Assembly (NCBI GenBank): GCA_017307275.1
Contig: JAFKFK010000010.1
Span: 62,001-126,000 of the forward strand
Direction of reading: 5' to 3'
Length of the DNA stretch: 64,000 nucleotides
Source of the DNA: Alphaproteobacteria bacterium
GTDB lineage: Bacteria; Pseudomonadota; Alphaproteobacteria; Reyranellales; Reyranellaceae
A program made the position numbers and the translations under genes. The notes under the pieces are model-generated. The model had not been told where the DNA came from. It ran no database searches and saw only the letters and a program-made list of their open reading frames with translations. Of the stretch, positions 9,009 through 16,739 are shown one piece after another (position 1 is the stretch's first letter; each line of letters opens with the position of its first letter).

Positions 9009-9458
9009 TCAGAGTGAGTTGATTTCCTGCACCTTGGCGGGAATGCCGAGCTTGCGCGAGCAGAGCGGCCAATGCCAGGACTCGCCGAGCTCGAAGATCA
9101 TGAACGAGGCCAGCTTCATCGCCTTGTCGTAGTCTTGTGCCGCGTCGATTGCCTCTCGGGTCGTCAACACCGTCCCGTCATGCCGCTGCTGGTAGGTAAT
9201 GTAGGTGCGCGCTGTGAACTGAAAACGGCCGTGATAGGCGCCGCGCCCGCCATAGATCGGCTGTGACTGCGGCCCCCAGCTACCACTTTCGCAAACCGCG
9301 AGCTGCTGCATCACTTGCTCTTTGCGCTCGTCGATATCCTGCTGACGCGGATCAACTGCCGGTGCCGTGGCAGCGACTTGTTGTTTGTTGGTGGTGCATC
9401 CGCAACTGCCGAAGGCGGCGGCGAGAAGGACCGAGCAGGTTGTAGCGCGCAAAATCAC
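9009..9458 (-). CDS. Small secreted lipoprotein with Rpf/transglycosylase-like fold
   Basis: A 149-residue protein beginning with GTG at 9456-9458. The N-terminus is hydrophobic and ends in GSCGC (Cys19/Cys21), so it may be a lipoprotein, although the lipobox is not canonical. Residues about 54-125 contain 'VCESGSWG', 'GAYHGRFQFTARTY' and later 'CSRKLG'. The Cys-Glu-Ser-Gly pattern followed by a Gly-rich F-Q-F segment resembles the lysozyme-like domain of resuscitation-promoting factors and short transglycosylases, with Glu57 as the candidate acid. That assignment is inference from motif shape. Its stop abuts that of the preceding gene on the other strand. Confidence 0.6.
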   Translation of the reverse strand: MILRATTCSVLLAAAFGSCGCTTNKQQVAATAPAVDPRQQDIDERKEQVMQQLAVCESGSWGPQSQPIYGGRGAYHGRFQFTARTYITYQQRHDGTVLTTREAIDAAQDYDKAMKLASFMIFELGESWHWPLCSRKLGIPAKVQEINSL

Positions 9459-9575
9459 AACCGCCCATTGTTCCCACGATTCGACAGTCGAGGTAAACCC
9501 CGTCTATCCCGTCTCACCGTGAAGACACAGCGGGGTCGAAGCAAGAACACGTCGGGAACTTTTTGAAATCACATT

Positions 9576-9953
9576 ATGCGCACGTCGAATAGCAAACCGA
9601 ATGATGGCCCTTTCACTGCCCACTTCAAAGACGGCTCGGTCTCGGTGACAGGACAACATCGCGACGGCATGAAGACCGGAGCCTGGAAATACTTTCTGTT
9701 GAATGGACGCTTGAAAGCAGCAGGACGCTATGAGGGCGATCTCATGGTCGGGAAGTGGACGTGGTATCGCGAGAACGGTGAACTGATGCAGACCGGCTCG
9801 TTCACCGCTGGAAAGAAGTCCGGTATCTGGACACGCTATCGACCCAATGGCGCTCTGCTCGACGAAGGTACTTTCGCGAACGACAAGAAGACCGGCGAGT
9901 GGCGAAGCTTCGATACCGAAGGCAAGCTCAGCAAGACGACTCGCTTCAAGTAG
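9576..9953 (+). CDS. MORN-type repeat protein (YwqK-like)
   Basis: A 125-residue cytoplasmic protein made almost entirely of five or so beta-hairpin repeats of the MORN/YwqK type: 'GxxxGxWxYF..NGxLxxxGxYxxD' recurs about every 22-24 residues from residue 20 (G-A-W-K-Y, G-K-W-T-W-Y, G-I-W-T-R-Y, G-E-W-R-S-F). Such proteins are often labelled toxin-antitoxin 'antitoxin component' after YwqK, but no toxin gene adjoins it. The repeats may mediate protein or membrane interactions. The gene stands alone, and its upstream region (9459-9575) shows no clear promoter. Confidence 0.75.
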   Translation: MRTSNSKPNDGPFTAHFKDGSVSVTGQHRDGMKTGAWKYFLLNGRLKAAGRYEGDLMVGKWTWYRENGELMQTGSFTAGKKSGIWTRYRPNGALLDEGTFANDKKTGEWRSFDTEGKLSKTTRFK

Positions 9954-9960
9954 GAGAGCT

Positions 9961-11526
9961 CTAGCCGACCTGCCGCGATTGTCCGGTCCAGTACTTTGCC
10001 CGCAGCACCTTCTTGTCGACCTTGCCAACCGCCGTGAGCGGCAGGCTCTCCACAAACTCGACCTGCTTGGGCGCATGCGTGCCGCCCTTGCGATCCTTCA
10101 CGAGTTGCATCAGCGCTTCGGGCTCCGGCCGCGTGCCGGCCTTGGCGACGATCAATGCCGTGACGGCCTCGCCCCACTTCTCATGCGGCACGCCGATCAC
10201 CGCCGCCATTGCGACATCGGGATGGGAAGACAGGACATCTTCGACTTCGCGCGGGAAGATGTTGAAGCCGCCACTCACGATCATGTCCTTCTTACGATCG
10301 ACGATGTAGAGATAGCCACGCTCGTCGGCCCGCGCGATGTCGCCGGTGTGCAGCCACCCGCCCTTGAAGGTCTCGGCCGTCTGCTCCGGCCGTTTCCAGT
10401 ACCGCTCCATCGCATGCGGCGCGCGCACGCAGATTTCGCCGGCTTCGCCCGGGGCCACTTCCTGGTTGTCGTCGTCGCGCAAGGTGACGCTGCACGAAGA
10501 GATGGGCACGCCACAGGACGCGAACAGCTCTGGCCGCTTGGGATCGTGGTCCGCGCGACTCAGCACGCTCACCGGATAGCATTCGGTCTGGCCGTAGAGC
10601 TGGAAGAAGACCGGGCCGATCCGCTCCAGCCCCTCGACCAACCGCGTCGGCGACATCGGCGAGGCGCCGTAGAGGATCAATTCGAGCGACGAGAGGTCGG
10701 TCTTCTCCAGTTTGGGATGATCCAGGGTCACATAGATCATCGTGGGCACCATCAGCGTGAAGTTGATCTTCTCGCGCTCGATGGTGGCCAGGAACTTCTC
10801 CGGATCGAAGCCCTTCATCAGATGCACCGTGCCGCCCTTCAGCAGCGACGGCAGCACCTTGCTGCCCGACACATGGGTGATGGGTGCGGCTGCGAGATAG
10901 CGCGGCACGGTCGGGAACTCGAAGTCGGCAGCGACCGCCAGCGTGGAGGCGGCCGTCGACCGATGCCGGCGGATCGCGCCCTTCGACTTCCCCGTGGTGC
11001 CACCCGTGTAGTTGATGATGGCGTAGTCGTCGGCGTCCGTGAGATCGACAGGCGTCGCTTCGCCGATCTTCTCGGCCGCCGCCATCACGTCGCGACCGAA
11101 GTCCGCGCGCCCCATGGTGAGCACGACCTTGAGCCGATCGGAGGCCTTGGCCGCAAGTTCGCCACCGCGCTCGGCGTGGGTCTTCGGATCGACGATCAGC
11201 GCCGAGGCGTCCGAATCCTCGACGACGTCGAGATGGTCGGCCAGCGAGCCCAGCGGATGCAGCCACGTCACGACGAGGCCCAGCCCTTGCGCGGCGACGC
11301 CGGCACACCAGGTCTCCGCGCTGTTGGCGCTGAGGAAGGCCGCGGTCCGGCCCTTTGCCAGACCGGCGGCTGCCATCGCCGCCTGCAAGCGGCCGATCAA
11401 CGCCAGAGTCGCGCGATAGGTCAGGCTGCCGCCGTCCCAACCGAAGGCCTGCCGCTCGGGGAAACGCGCCAGGGCGCGCAGCGTCATCGTGGTTCCGGTA
11501 GGCGCCTTGGCAATGTCGTCGTTCAC
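9961..11526 (-). CDS. AMP-forming acyl-CoA synthetase (ligase)
   Basis: A 521-residue adenylate-forming enzyme that activates a carboxylic acid to its CoA thioester with ATP. Motifs are the P-loop-like YTGGTTGKSKG (173-183), the YGQTE segment, GWLHTGDIARADERGYLYIVDRKKDMI, and the C-terminal GKVDKK with catalytic Lys about 502. GTG 11524-11526 is chosen because a GGAGG lies just upstream; the frame runs further but without a ribosome site. It is the third gene of a minus-strand unit tetR-crotonase-ligase, opposite an acyl-CoA dehydrogenase operon, and probably supplies the pathway's first step. The acid substrate is unknown. Confidence 0.9.
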   Translation of the reverse strand: MNDDIAKAPTGTTMTLRALARFPERQAFGWDGGSLTYRATLALIGRLQAAMAAAGLAKGRTAAFLSANSAETWCAGVAAQGLGLVVTWLHPLGSLADHLDVVEDSDASALIVDPKTHAERGGELAAKASDRLKVVLTMGRADFGRDVMAAAEKIGEATPVDLTDADDYAIINYTGGTTGKSKGAIRRHRSTAASTLAVAADFEFPTVPRYLAAAPITHVSGSKVLPSLLKGGTVHLMKGFDPEKFLATIEREKINFTLMVPTMIYVTLDHPKLEKTDLSSLELILYGASPMSPTRLVEGLERIGPVFFQLYGQTECYPVSVLSRADHDPKRPELFASCGVPISSCSVTLRDDDNQEVAPGEAGEICVRAPHAMERYWKRPEQTAETFKGGWLHTGDIARADERGYLYIVDRKKDMIVSGGFNIFPREVEDVLSSHPDVAMAAVIGVPHEKWGEAVTALIVAKAGTRPEPEALMQLVKDRKGGTHAPKQVEFVESLPLTAVGKVDKKVLRAKYWTGQSRQVG

Positions 11527-11569
11527 GTCGCTTCCTCCATATCGTCGGCCGGCGACACTTGCGGTCGCT

Positions 11570-12331
11570 TCAGCGTCCCTTCCAAACCGGCTTGCGTTTC
11601 TCGGCGAAGGCGCGAAGCCCTTCGGCGCGATCTTCGGCGTCGAAGGCGATCGCCGCGATCGGCGCCTGCTCGGTCCAGGCATCCTGATCGGTCCAGTTGG
11701 CCGACTGGAACATGATCTCCTTCGAGGCGGCAAGCGCCGTCGGTCCATTGACGAGCAGCGATTCCGCCAGAGCGATTGCGTCGGCCAGCGCCTGCCCCGG
11801 CTCGGCGATACGGTTCACCAAGCCGAAGCGCTCGAAGAAGGCGGTATCGCGGAAGCCGCCGGTCAACGCCAGTTCCATAGCGACATGATAGGGGATGCGG
11901 CGCGGCAGTCGGAACAGACCGCCACCGACGGCCGCTACGTTGTGTCGAACTTCAGGCAAACCCATCTTGGCATCGCGGGCCGCGACGATCAGGTCGCAGG
12001 AGAGGCAAAGCTCCAACCCGCCGCCCACGGCATAGCCTTCGACCGCGGCAACCAGCGGCTTGCGCGAGGGGCGCTTGAACATACCGAAGCCGCCGCGGCT
12101 GGTAACGGCTCTTTCGCCGCGCGCCACAGCCTTGAGGTCGGCGCCTGCCGAGAAGGTTCCGCCGGCGCCAGTGATCACGCCGACGAAGAGTTCGTCGGTC
12201 GCATCGAGCAGGTCCATGGCCGCGTGCATCGCCTGGGCGGACACCGAGTCGAAAGCGTTCTTCGCCTCGGGACGGTTGATGGTGACGACCAAGATATGGC
12301 CGCGGCGTTCGGTAAGAATTCGGTCGTTCAT
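11570..12331 (-). CDS. Enoyl-CoA hydratase/isomerase (crotonase family), both catalytic Glu present
   Basis: A 253-residue crotonase. The oxyanion-hole segments FSAGADLK and AVEGYAVGGGLELC are present. Both glutamates of the hydratase mechanism can be aligned: Glu107 in GGGLELC and Glu127 in MGLPEVRH. A true syn-hydratase of a 2-enoyl-CoA is therefore likely. It sits 10 bases after the TetR gene and 43 bases before the CoA ligase. In the proposed pathway it would hydrate the product of the divergent acyl-CoA dehydrogenase, giving the 3-hydroxyacyl-CoA that the DUF35/thiolase-like pair would cleave. Confidence 0.9.
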   Translation of the reverse strand: MNDRILTERRGHILVVTINRPEAKNAFDSVSAQAMHAAMDLLDATDELFVGVITGAGGTFSAGADLKAVARGERAVTSRGGFGMFKRPSRKPLVAAVEGYAVGGGLELCLSCDLIVAARDAKMGLPEVRHNVAAVGGGLFRLPRRIPYHVAMELALTGGFRDTAFFERFGLVNRIAEPGQALADAIALAESLLVNGPTALAASKEIMFQSANWTDQDAWTEQAPIAAIAFDAEDRAEGLRAFAEKRKPVWKGR

Positions 12332-12341
12332 CTCTCATCAC

Positions 12342-12980
12342 TCATGTCGTAAAGGTGCGCTTGAGCGCGGCGACGAAGTTGTTGCGCAGCGACGGTATGT
12401 CGACGTGATCCGGGTCGATCAGGCATTGCGTGACGATGCCCCGCATCGAGGACAGGATCAGGACCGACCAGGCATCGACGTCGATGCTGCGGCGGATCTC
12501 GCCGTTGGTGATACCGGCCCGCACAGCAACCTCGACGGCTTTCACCGCATCGCGGTTCAGCTTGACCACGGTGTCGGCGATAGCCGGGTTATGCAGCGCA
12601 CTGCCCAGCACCGTGTGCAGGGCGCGCAGCATCGTCCGGTCGTCGCGGCAGGCGTCGAAGTAGACGTCGATCCCCGCGATCAGGCTCGGCAGGCCGCGCC
12701 GGCGACCATCGACGCGGGCCTCCAGCTTGGCAAAGAACCATTCGCGGATATGGCGAGCGACGGCGGCCAGGAGATCGGGCTTCGAGCCGAAATAGTGCGC
12801 CGGCAGGCCGCGGCTGTAGCCCGCCGCCTCGCCGGCATCGGCCAGGGTGAAGCCGTCGAGCCCCTTCTCCGCCACCAGCCGGACCGCGGCATCGAGGATC
12901 GATTTTTCGGCTTCTTCGCGCCGTTCGGCCTGGGTTCGCCTTTGCTTGGGGGCAACAGATGAGGCGGCGACCGCACTCAT
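12342..12980 (-). CDS. TetR family regulator of the acyl-CoA cluster
   Basis: A 212-residue TetR regulator. The DNA-binding domain is at about 20-75, with DGFTLADAGEAAGYSRGLPAHYFGSK as helix-turn-helix and following helix; a C-terminal helical ligand pocket follows. A strong ribosome site (AGGAGG) precedes ATG 12978-12980. It is first in the tetR-crotonase-ligase unit and diverges from the acyl-CoA dehydrogenase with 73 bases between starts. That gap holds a 20-bp near-palindrome at 13017-13036. By analogy with other TetR repressors of fatty-acid or steroid catabolism, the inducer is probably an acyl-CoA of the pathway (inference). Confidence 0.88.
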   Translation of the reverse strand: MSAVAASSVAPKQRRTQAERREEAEKSILDAAVRLVAEKGLDGFTLADAGEAAGYSRGLPAHYFGSKPDLLAAVARHIREWFFAKLEARVDGRRRGLPSLIAGIDVYFDACRDDRTMLRALHTVLGSALHNPAIADTVVKLNRDAVKAVEVAVRAGITNGEIRRSIDVDAWSVLILSSMRGIVTQCLIDPDHVDIPSLRNNFVAALKRTFTT

Positions 12981-13016
12981 GAAATCCTCCTGGTTGACAG
13001 CAAGCTCTCAAATATT

Positions 13017-13036
13017 TATTTGTCGGTCAACAAATA
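13017..13036. promoter_or_regulatory. Candidate TetR operator in divergent acyl-CoA promoter region
   Basis: The sequence TATTTGTCGGTCAACAAATA matches its own reverse complement at 16 of 20 positions; the four mismatches are all in the centre. It is AT-rich in an otherwise GC-rich genome and lies between the tetR and acyl-CoA dehydrogenase starts, where one site could control both directions. Confidence 0.55.
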
Positions 13037-13053
13037 TCTTAGAGGAAGCGACG

Positions 13054-14190
13054 ATGCACCTGGCTCCGACCTACACCGCCGACCACGAACAGTTCCGCAC
13101 GACCGTCCGTCGCTTCATCGACAAGGAGATCGCGCCCTATCACGCGCAGTGGGAGAAGGACGGCGTCGTGAGCCGCGACCTCTGGCGCAAGGCGGGTGCG
13201 GCCGGCCTGCTGCTGACCGACATCCCCGCCGAGTATGGCGGCGGCGGCGCGGACTTCCTGACGATCAACATCATGGCCGAAGAGATGATGCGCGGCATGT
13301 ACACGGGGCCGGGCTTCCGTGTGCACTCCGACATCGTCGCCCGCTACATCCTCCATTACGGCAGCGAAGAGCAGAAGCAGAAGTGGCTGCCCAGGATGGC
13401 AGCCGGCGAGGTCGTGGGCGCCATCGCCATGACCGAACCCGGCACCGGCAGCGACCTGCAGGGCGTGCGGACCACGGCGGTGCGCGACGGCGACGACTAC
13501 GTCATCACGGGCCAGAAGACTTTCATCACCAACGGCCAGCACGCCGACCTGATCATCGTCATCTGCAAGACCGACACGGCCGCCGGCGCCAAAGGCGTCA
13601 CCCTGATCCTGGTCGAAGGCGATCGCCCGGGCTTCAGCCGCGGCCGCAACCTCGAGAAGATTGGCCTCAAGGCGCAGGACACATCCGAACTCTTCTTCGA
13701 AAGCGTACGCGTGCCGGTCAGCAACCGGTTGGGCGATGAAGGCCGCGGCTTCGTCTATCTCATGCAAGAGCTGCCGCGCGAACGACTGCTGATCGGCATC
13801 GGCGCCGTGGCCGCCATGGAGGCAGCACTCGACTGGACCCTGGCCTACGTCAAAGAGCGCAAAGCCTTCGGTAAGGCGATCATCGATTTCCAGAACAGCC
13901 GCTTCAAGCTCGCCGAAGTGAAAACCGAGGTGAAGATCGCCCGCACCTTCCTCGACTACTGCACGGCACTGCACCTCGAGGGCAAGCTGGATGTCCCGAC
14001 CGCCGCCATGTGCAAGTACTCGACGACCGAAACCTATTGTCGCGTCGTCGATACCTGCCTGCAGCTCCACGGTGGCTATGGCTACATGTGGGAATACCCG
14101 ATCGCCCGCGCCTATGCCGACGCCCGCGTCTCGCGCATCTACGGCGGAGCCAACGAGATCATGAAAGAGATCATCGGCCGCAGCCTCTGA
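13054..14190 (+). CDS. Acyl-CoA dehydrogenase, LCAD-type
   Basis: A 378-residue FAD enzyme introducing a 2,3-double bond in an acyl-CoA. ATG 13054 follows AGAGGAAG. Typical segments are AMTEPGTGSDLQGVRTTA, YVITGQKTFITNG, KAFGKAI and RIYGGANEIMKEIIGRS. Where MCAD/SCAD have the C-terminal catalytic Glu this protein has Gly (YGGAN). As in LCAD, the probable base is Glu243 in ELPRERLLIG, in the segment where LCAD carries it. LCAD-type placement is compatible with long or branched acyl chains. It starts the plus-strand operon dehydrogenase, DUF35, thiolase-like. Confidence 0.92.
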   Translation: MHLAPTYTADHEQFRTTVRRFIDKEIAPYHAQWEKDGVVSRDLWRKAGAAGLLLTDIPAEYGGGGADFLTINIMAEEMMRGMYTGPGFRVHSDIVARYILHYGSEEQKQKWLPRMAAGEVVGAIAMTEPGTGSDLQGVRTTAVRDGDDYVITGQKTFITNGQHADLIIVICKTDTAAGAKGVTLILVEGDRPGFSRGRNLEKIGLKAQDTSELFFESVRVPVSNRLGDEGRGFVYLMQELPRERLLIGIGAVAAMEAALDWTLAYVKERKAFGKAIIDFQNSRFKLAEVKTEVKIARTFLDYCTALHLEGKLDVPTAAMCKYSTTETYCRVVDTCLQLHGGYGYMWEYPIARAYADARVSRIYGGANEIMKEIIGRSL

Positions 14191-14201
14191 GCGGAGACCC
14201 C

Positions 14202-14591
14202 ATGGAAACGCTGCTGAAGCCCTCGCTCTACGCCACGGACGGCACGTTGCAGGGTGGCCGCTGCACCTGCGGCCATGTCTTCTTCCCCATGCAGGGCCAT
14301 GGCTGCGAGGTCTGCGGCCGCCATGGTGCCGACCTGCAGCCCATGGTGCTGAAGGGGCGCGGCAAGCTCCTCTCCTCGACGATCGTGCATCTTCATATCG
14401 ACAAGGCGCGCACGGCCCCCTTCACTATCGGCAAGATCGCGCTGGCCGACGGTCCGGTCGTGCGCACCCTGCTGGTCGATCCGACGCGCGAGATCGAACC
14501 TGGGACAGCGATGGTGACGGCGCTCGTTCCCGCCGGCGCCGGAGAGAACGGCCAAACGATCCTCGACCTGCGCTTCACACCGGAGACCTGA
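14202..14591 (+). CDS. DUF35 zinc-ribbon/OB-fold protein, partner of the thiolase-like protein
   Basis: A 129-residue protein starting 11 bases after the dehydrogenase stop. The N-terminal zinc ribbon uses Cys21, Cys23, Cys35 and Cys38 (RCTCGHVFFP...CEVCG), followed by an OB-fold (about 55-128). DUF35/OB-fold proteins are obligate partners of certain thiolase-superfamily proteins. In steroid side-chain degradation the Ltp2 aldolase needs a DUF35 domain, and in archaeal HMG-CoA synthesis a DUF35 protein bridges thiolase and synthase. It is followed after 2 bases by the thiolase-like gene, so a complex is very likely. Confidence 0.88.
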   Translation: METLLKPSLYATDGTLQGGRCTCGHVFFPMQGHGCEVCGRHGADLQPMVLKGRGKLLSSTIVHLHIDKARTAPFTIGKIALADGPVVRTLLVDPTREIEPGTAMVTALVPAGAGENGQTILDLRFTPET

Positions 14592-14593
14592 TC

Positions 14594-15736
14594 ATGGCCA
14601 GGACCCTGAAGGATCTGCGTCCCGTCTACGTCGTCGGCGTCGGTTGGCACCGCTACCAGAACCCGAGCGAGACGCCTTATGTCACCCTGGGCGTAACGGC
14701 GATCCGCGACGCCTTGGCCGACGCGCATATGGATTGGCCGGCGGTCGAATCGGCCTATGTGGCAACGGCGCTGCTCGGCATGGCCTCGGGCCGGCCGATG
14801 CTGCGCCATCTCGGCGCCACCGGCGTGCCGCTCTCCCACATAGAAAACGCTTCGGCATCGGGCTCGACCGCCTTCCGCCAGGCCTGCATCGAGGTGGCGA
14901 GCGGGCTTACCGACGTGTCGCTGGCGGTGGGCGTCGACAAGCGCAACCCGGTGCGGCGCGATAGCACCGGCATGGACAACCTTGCCGAAGACGCCATCGC
15001 GCAGTTCACGCACTTCTCGCTGCTGACCAACGAGTACGCCCAGCGCCACAAGGTGAGCTTCGAGGACATCGCGCGAGTCGCCGTCAAGAACCATCGCAAC
15101 GGTGCCAAGAACAAGAACGCGCAGCGCCAGCAGGAACGTACCCTGGAAGAGGTGCTGGGCGGCAAGAAGGTCGCGGGCTCTCTCACCGCCCTACAATGCA
15201 CGCCGGTCGGCGAAGGCGCCGCCGCTGCGATCGTGGCATCCGAGGACGGCATCAAGCGCCTTGGCCTCGATACCAGCCGGGCGATCCGCGTGATCGGCTC
15301 GACGGCGCGCAGCGAGCGCGTCTATGCGGCGGGCCTCGGCTTCGACGCGGTGCTGACCAAGGAGACCACGACGATTGCGCTGCAGGAAGCGCAGGTGTCG
15401 CCGCAGGAACTCGACATCATCGAGCTGCACGACGCCTTCACCGTCGAGGAGCTGCACTACATCGAGAATATCGGCATCTGCCCCGAGGGCCAGGGCGTGC
15501 ATCTCCTCAAAGAGGGTGCGCTCGATATCGGCGGACGCTGCGCCGTCAATCCGTCCGGCGGGCTGATCGCCATGGGCCATCCCATCGGCCCGACCGGCAT
15601 CGGCCAGATCGGCGAAATCGCCCTGCAGCTCCGCGGCGAAGCCGGCGCCCGCCAGCATCCCAAGGCCCGAACCGGCCTCGCACACATGGTGGGCGTAGGG
15701 GCGGTTTGCTACGTCCACCTGCTGCAACGGCCGTAG
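14594..15736 (+). CDS. Thiolase-superfamily (SCP2/Ltp2-like) protein lacking the nucleophilic Cys; predicted retro-aldolase
   Basis: A 380-residue protein of the SCP2-thiolase branch. It has the HDAF motif (His279), NPSGGLIAMGHPIGPTG (His329) and a C-terminal Cys372. The residue that should be the acylated cysteine is Ser87: the segment reads ENASASGSTA, where SCP2 thiolases have N-C-A-T-G-S-T-A. Without the nucleophile, Claisen thiolysis is unlikely. Together with the adjacent DUF35 protein, this matches the logic of Ltp2-type steroid aldolases, which cleave 3-hydroxyacyl-CoA by retro-aldol chemistry. Substrate and reaction are inferred. Annotation as acetyl-CoA acetyltransferase would probably be misleading. 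Confidence 0.9.
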   Translation: MARTLKDLRPVYVVGVGWHRYQNPSETPYVTLGVTAIRDALADAHMDWPAVESAYVATALLGMASGRPMLRHLGATGVPLSHIENASASGSTAFRQACIEVASGLTDVSLAVGVDKRNPVRRDSTGMDNLAEDAIAQFTHFSLLTNEYAQRHKVSFEDIARVAVKNHRNGAKNKNAQRQQERTLEEVLGGKKVAGSLTALQCTPVGEGAAAAIVASEDGIKRLGLDTSRAIRVIGSTARSERVYAAGLGFDAVLTKETTTIALQEAQVSPQELDIIELHDAFTVEELHYIENIGICPEGQGVHLLKEGALDIGGRCAVNPSGGLIAMGHPIGPTGIGQIGEIALQLRGEAGARQHPKARTGLAHMVGVGAVCYVHLLQRP

Positions 15737-15745
15737 CCGCCGCGC

Positions 15746-16660
15746 CTATCCCTTCTTGGCGGGGTGTACCTTCATCCAGTGGCGCGCGATCTCCTCGCGC
15801 GTCGCCACCCAGACCTTGGGCTTCGAGGCGACATAGTCGAGGAAGCGCGCCAGGGTCGCCGCCCGGCTCGGCCGCCCCGCGAGACGGCAGTGCAGGCCAA
15901 TCGACATCATCTTCGGAGTCGTCGCGCCCTCGGCGTAGAGCACATCGAAGCTGTCCTTCATCGCCTGCAGCCAACCGTCACCCGAACTGAAGCCGGGCGC
16001 CACGCTGAACTTCATGTCATTGACTTCGAGCGTATAAGGAATGACGAGGTGGGGCGTTTTGCCGACGCTCACCCAATAGGGCAGGTCGTCGGCATAGGAA
16101 TCGCTCGAGTAGAGGAAGCCGCCATGCTTGATGACGGCGGCGAGCGTATGCATGCCGAAGCGGCCCGTGTACCAGCCGACTGGCGCCTTGCCGGCTGACG
16201 CGGCAATTGCCTTCACCGCCTTCTTCATATGGTCGAGTTCCTGCTCGAGCGTGAAATCCTTGTAGTTGATCCAGCGCCAGCCGTGGCTCGCGACCTCGTG
16301 GCCCGCCTCCGCCATCGCCTTGCCGGCGGCCGGATTGAGTTCAAGGGCGCGGCCGACCGCCCAGGACGTGAAGCGCATGTTGCGCTCCCGGAAGAGCCGC
16401 AGGATGCGCCAGAAGCCCGCCCGGCTGCCGTATTCGTACATCGACTCGGTCGACAGATCGCGGGCACCCACAAACGACGTGCCTCCCGGTGTCTCGGTCA
16501 GGAAGACCTCCGAGCCGGCATCGCCGTTTAGGATCGTATTTTCCCCACCCTCCTCGTAGTTCAACACGAAGCTGACGGCGATGCGCGCCTCCCCCGGCCA
16601 TTGGGCCTGCGGCGGGTTGGGGCCATAGCCGATCAGGTTACGCTCGAGATGATTGTGCAT
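15746..16660 (-). CDS. puuE: Allantoinase, polysaccharide-deacetylase type (PuuE)
   Basis: A 304-residue NodB/polysaccharide-deacetylase-fold protein that closely follows the Pseudomonas PuuE pattern: 'RNLIGYGPNPP', 'VLNYEEGGENTIL', 'YEYGSRAGFWRI', 'GHEVASHGWRWINY', 'GWYTGRFG', 'DDLPYW', 'HLVIPYTLEVNDMKF', 'IGLHCRLAGRPSR'. PuuE hydrolyses allantoin to allantoate without the metal centre of classical allantoinase. ATG 16658-16660 is chosen because homologous sequence begins there; the open frame extends upstream antisense to the next gene. It diverges from an N-carbamoyl-hydrolase gene that could take the next step. The family is sure; the allantoin substrate is well supported but not proven. 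Confidence 0.87.
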   Translation of the reverse strand: MHNHLERNLIGYGPNPPQAQWPGEARIAVSFVLNYEEGGENTILNGDAGSEVFLTETPGGTSFVGARDLSTESMYEYGSRAGFWRILRLFRERNMRFTSWAVGRALELNPAAGKAMAEAGHEVASHGWRWINYKDFTLEQELDHMKKAVKAIAASAGKAPVGWYTGRFGMHTLAAVIKHGGFLYSSDSYADDLPYWVSVGKTPHLVIPYTLEVNDMKFSVAPGFSSGDGWLQAMKDSFDVLYAEGATTPKMMSIGLHCRLAGRPSRAATLARFLDYVASKPKVWVATREEIARHWMKVHPAKKG

Positions 16661-16739
16661 GGGGGTCCCGGGGAATGCCGACGATTGAAGCTCGACTATG
16701 GCGCGGCTATAGCTCGCGCGACAAGCTTGAGGAGGCGAG

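Noticed and set aside
9555..9575. GGAAC upstream of the MORN-type gene as an EcfG stress promoter
   Set aside because: No CGTT-like -10 occurs 16-17 bases downstream, so the ECF consensus is not met.
8706..9953. Toxin-antitoxin or plasmid-maintenance locus
   Set aside because: The common labels of the KGG-like and YwqK-like proteins suggest it, but no toxin, partition or replication gene is present and the three genes are not co-oriented.
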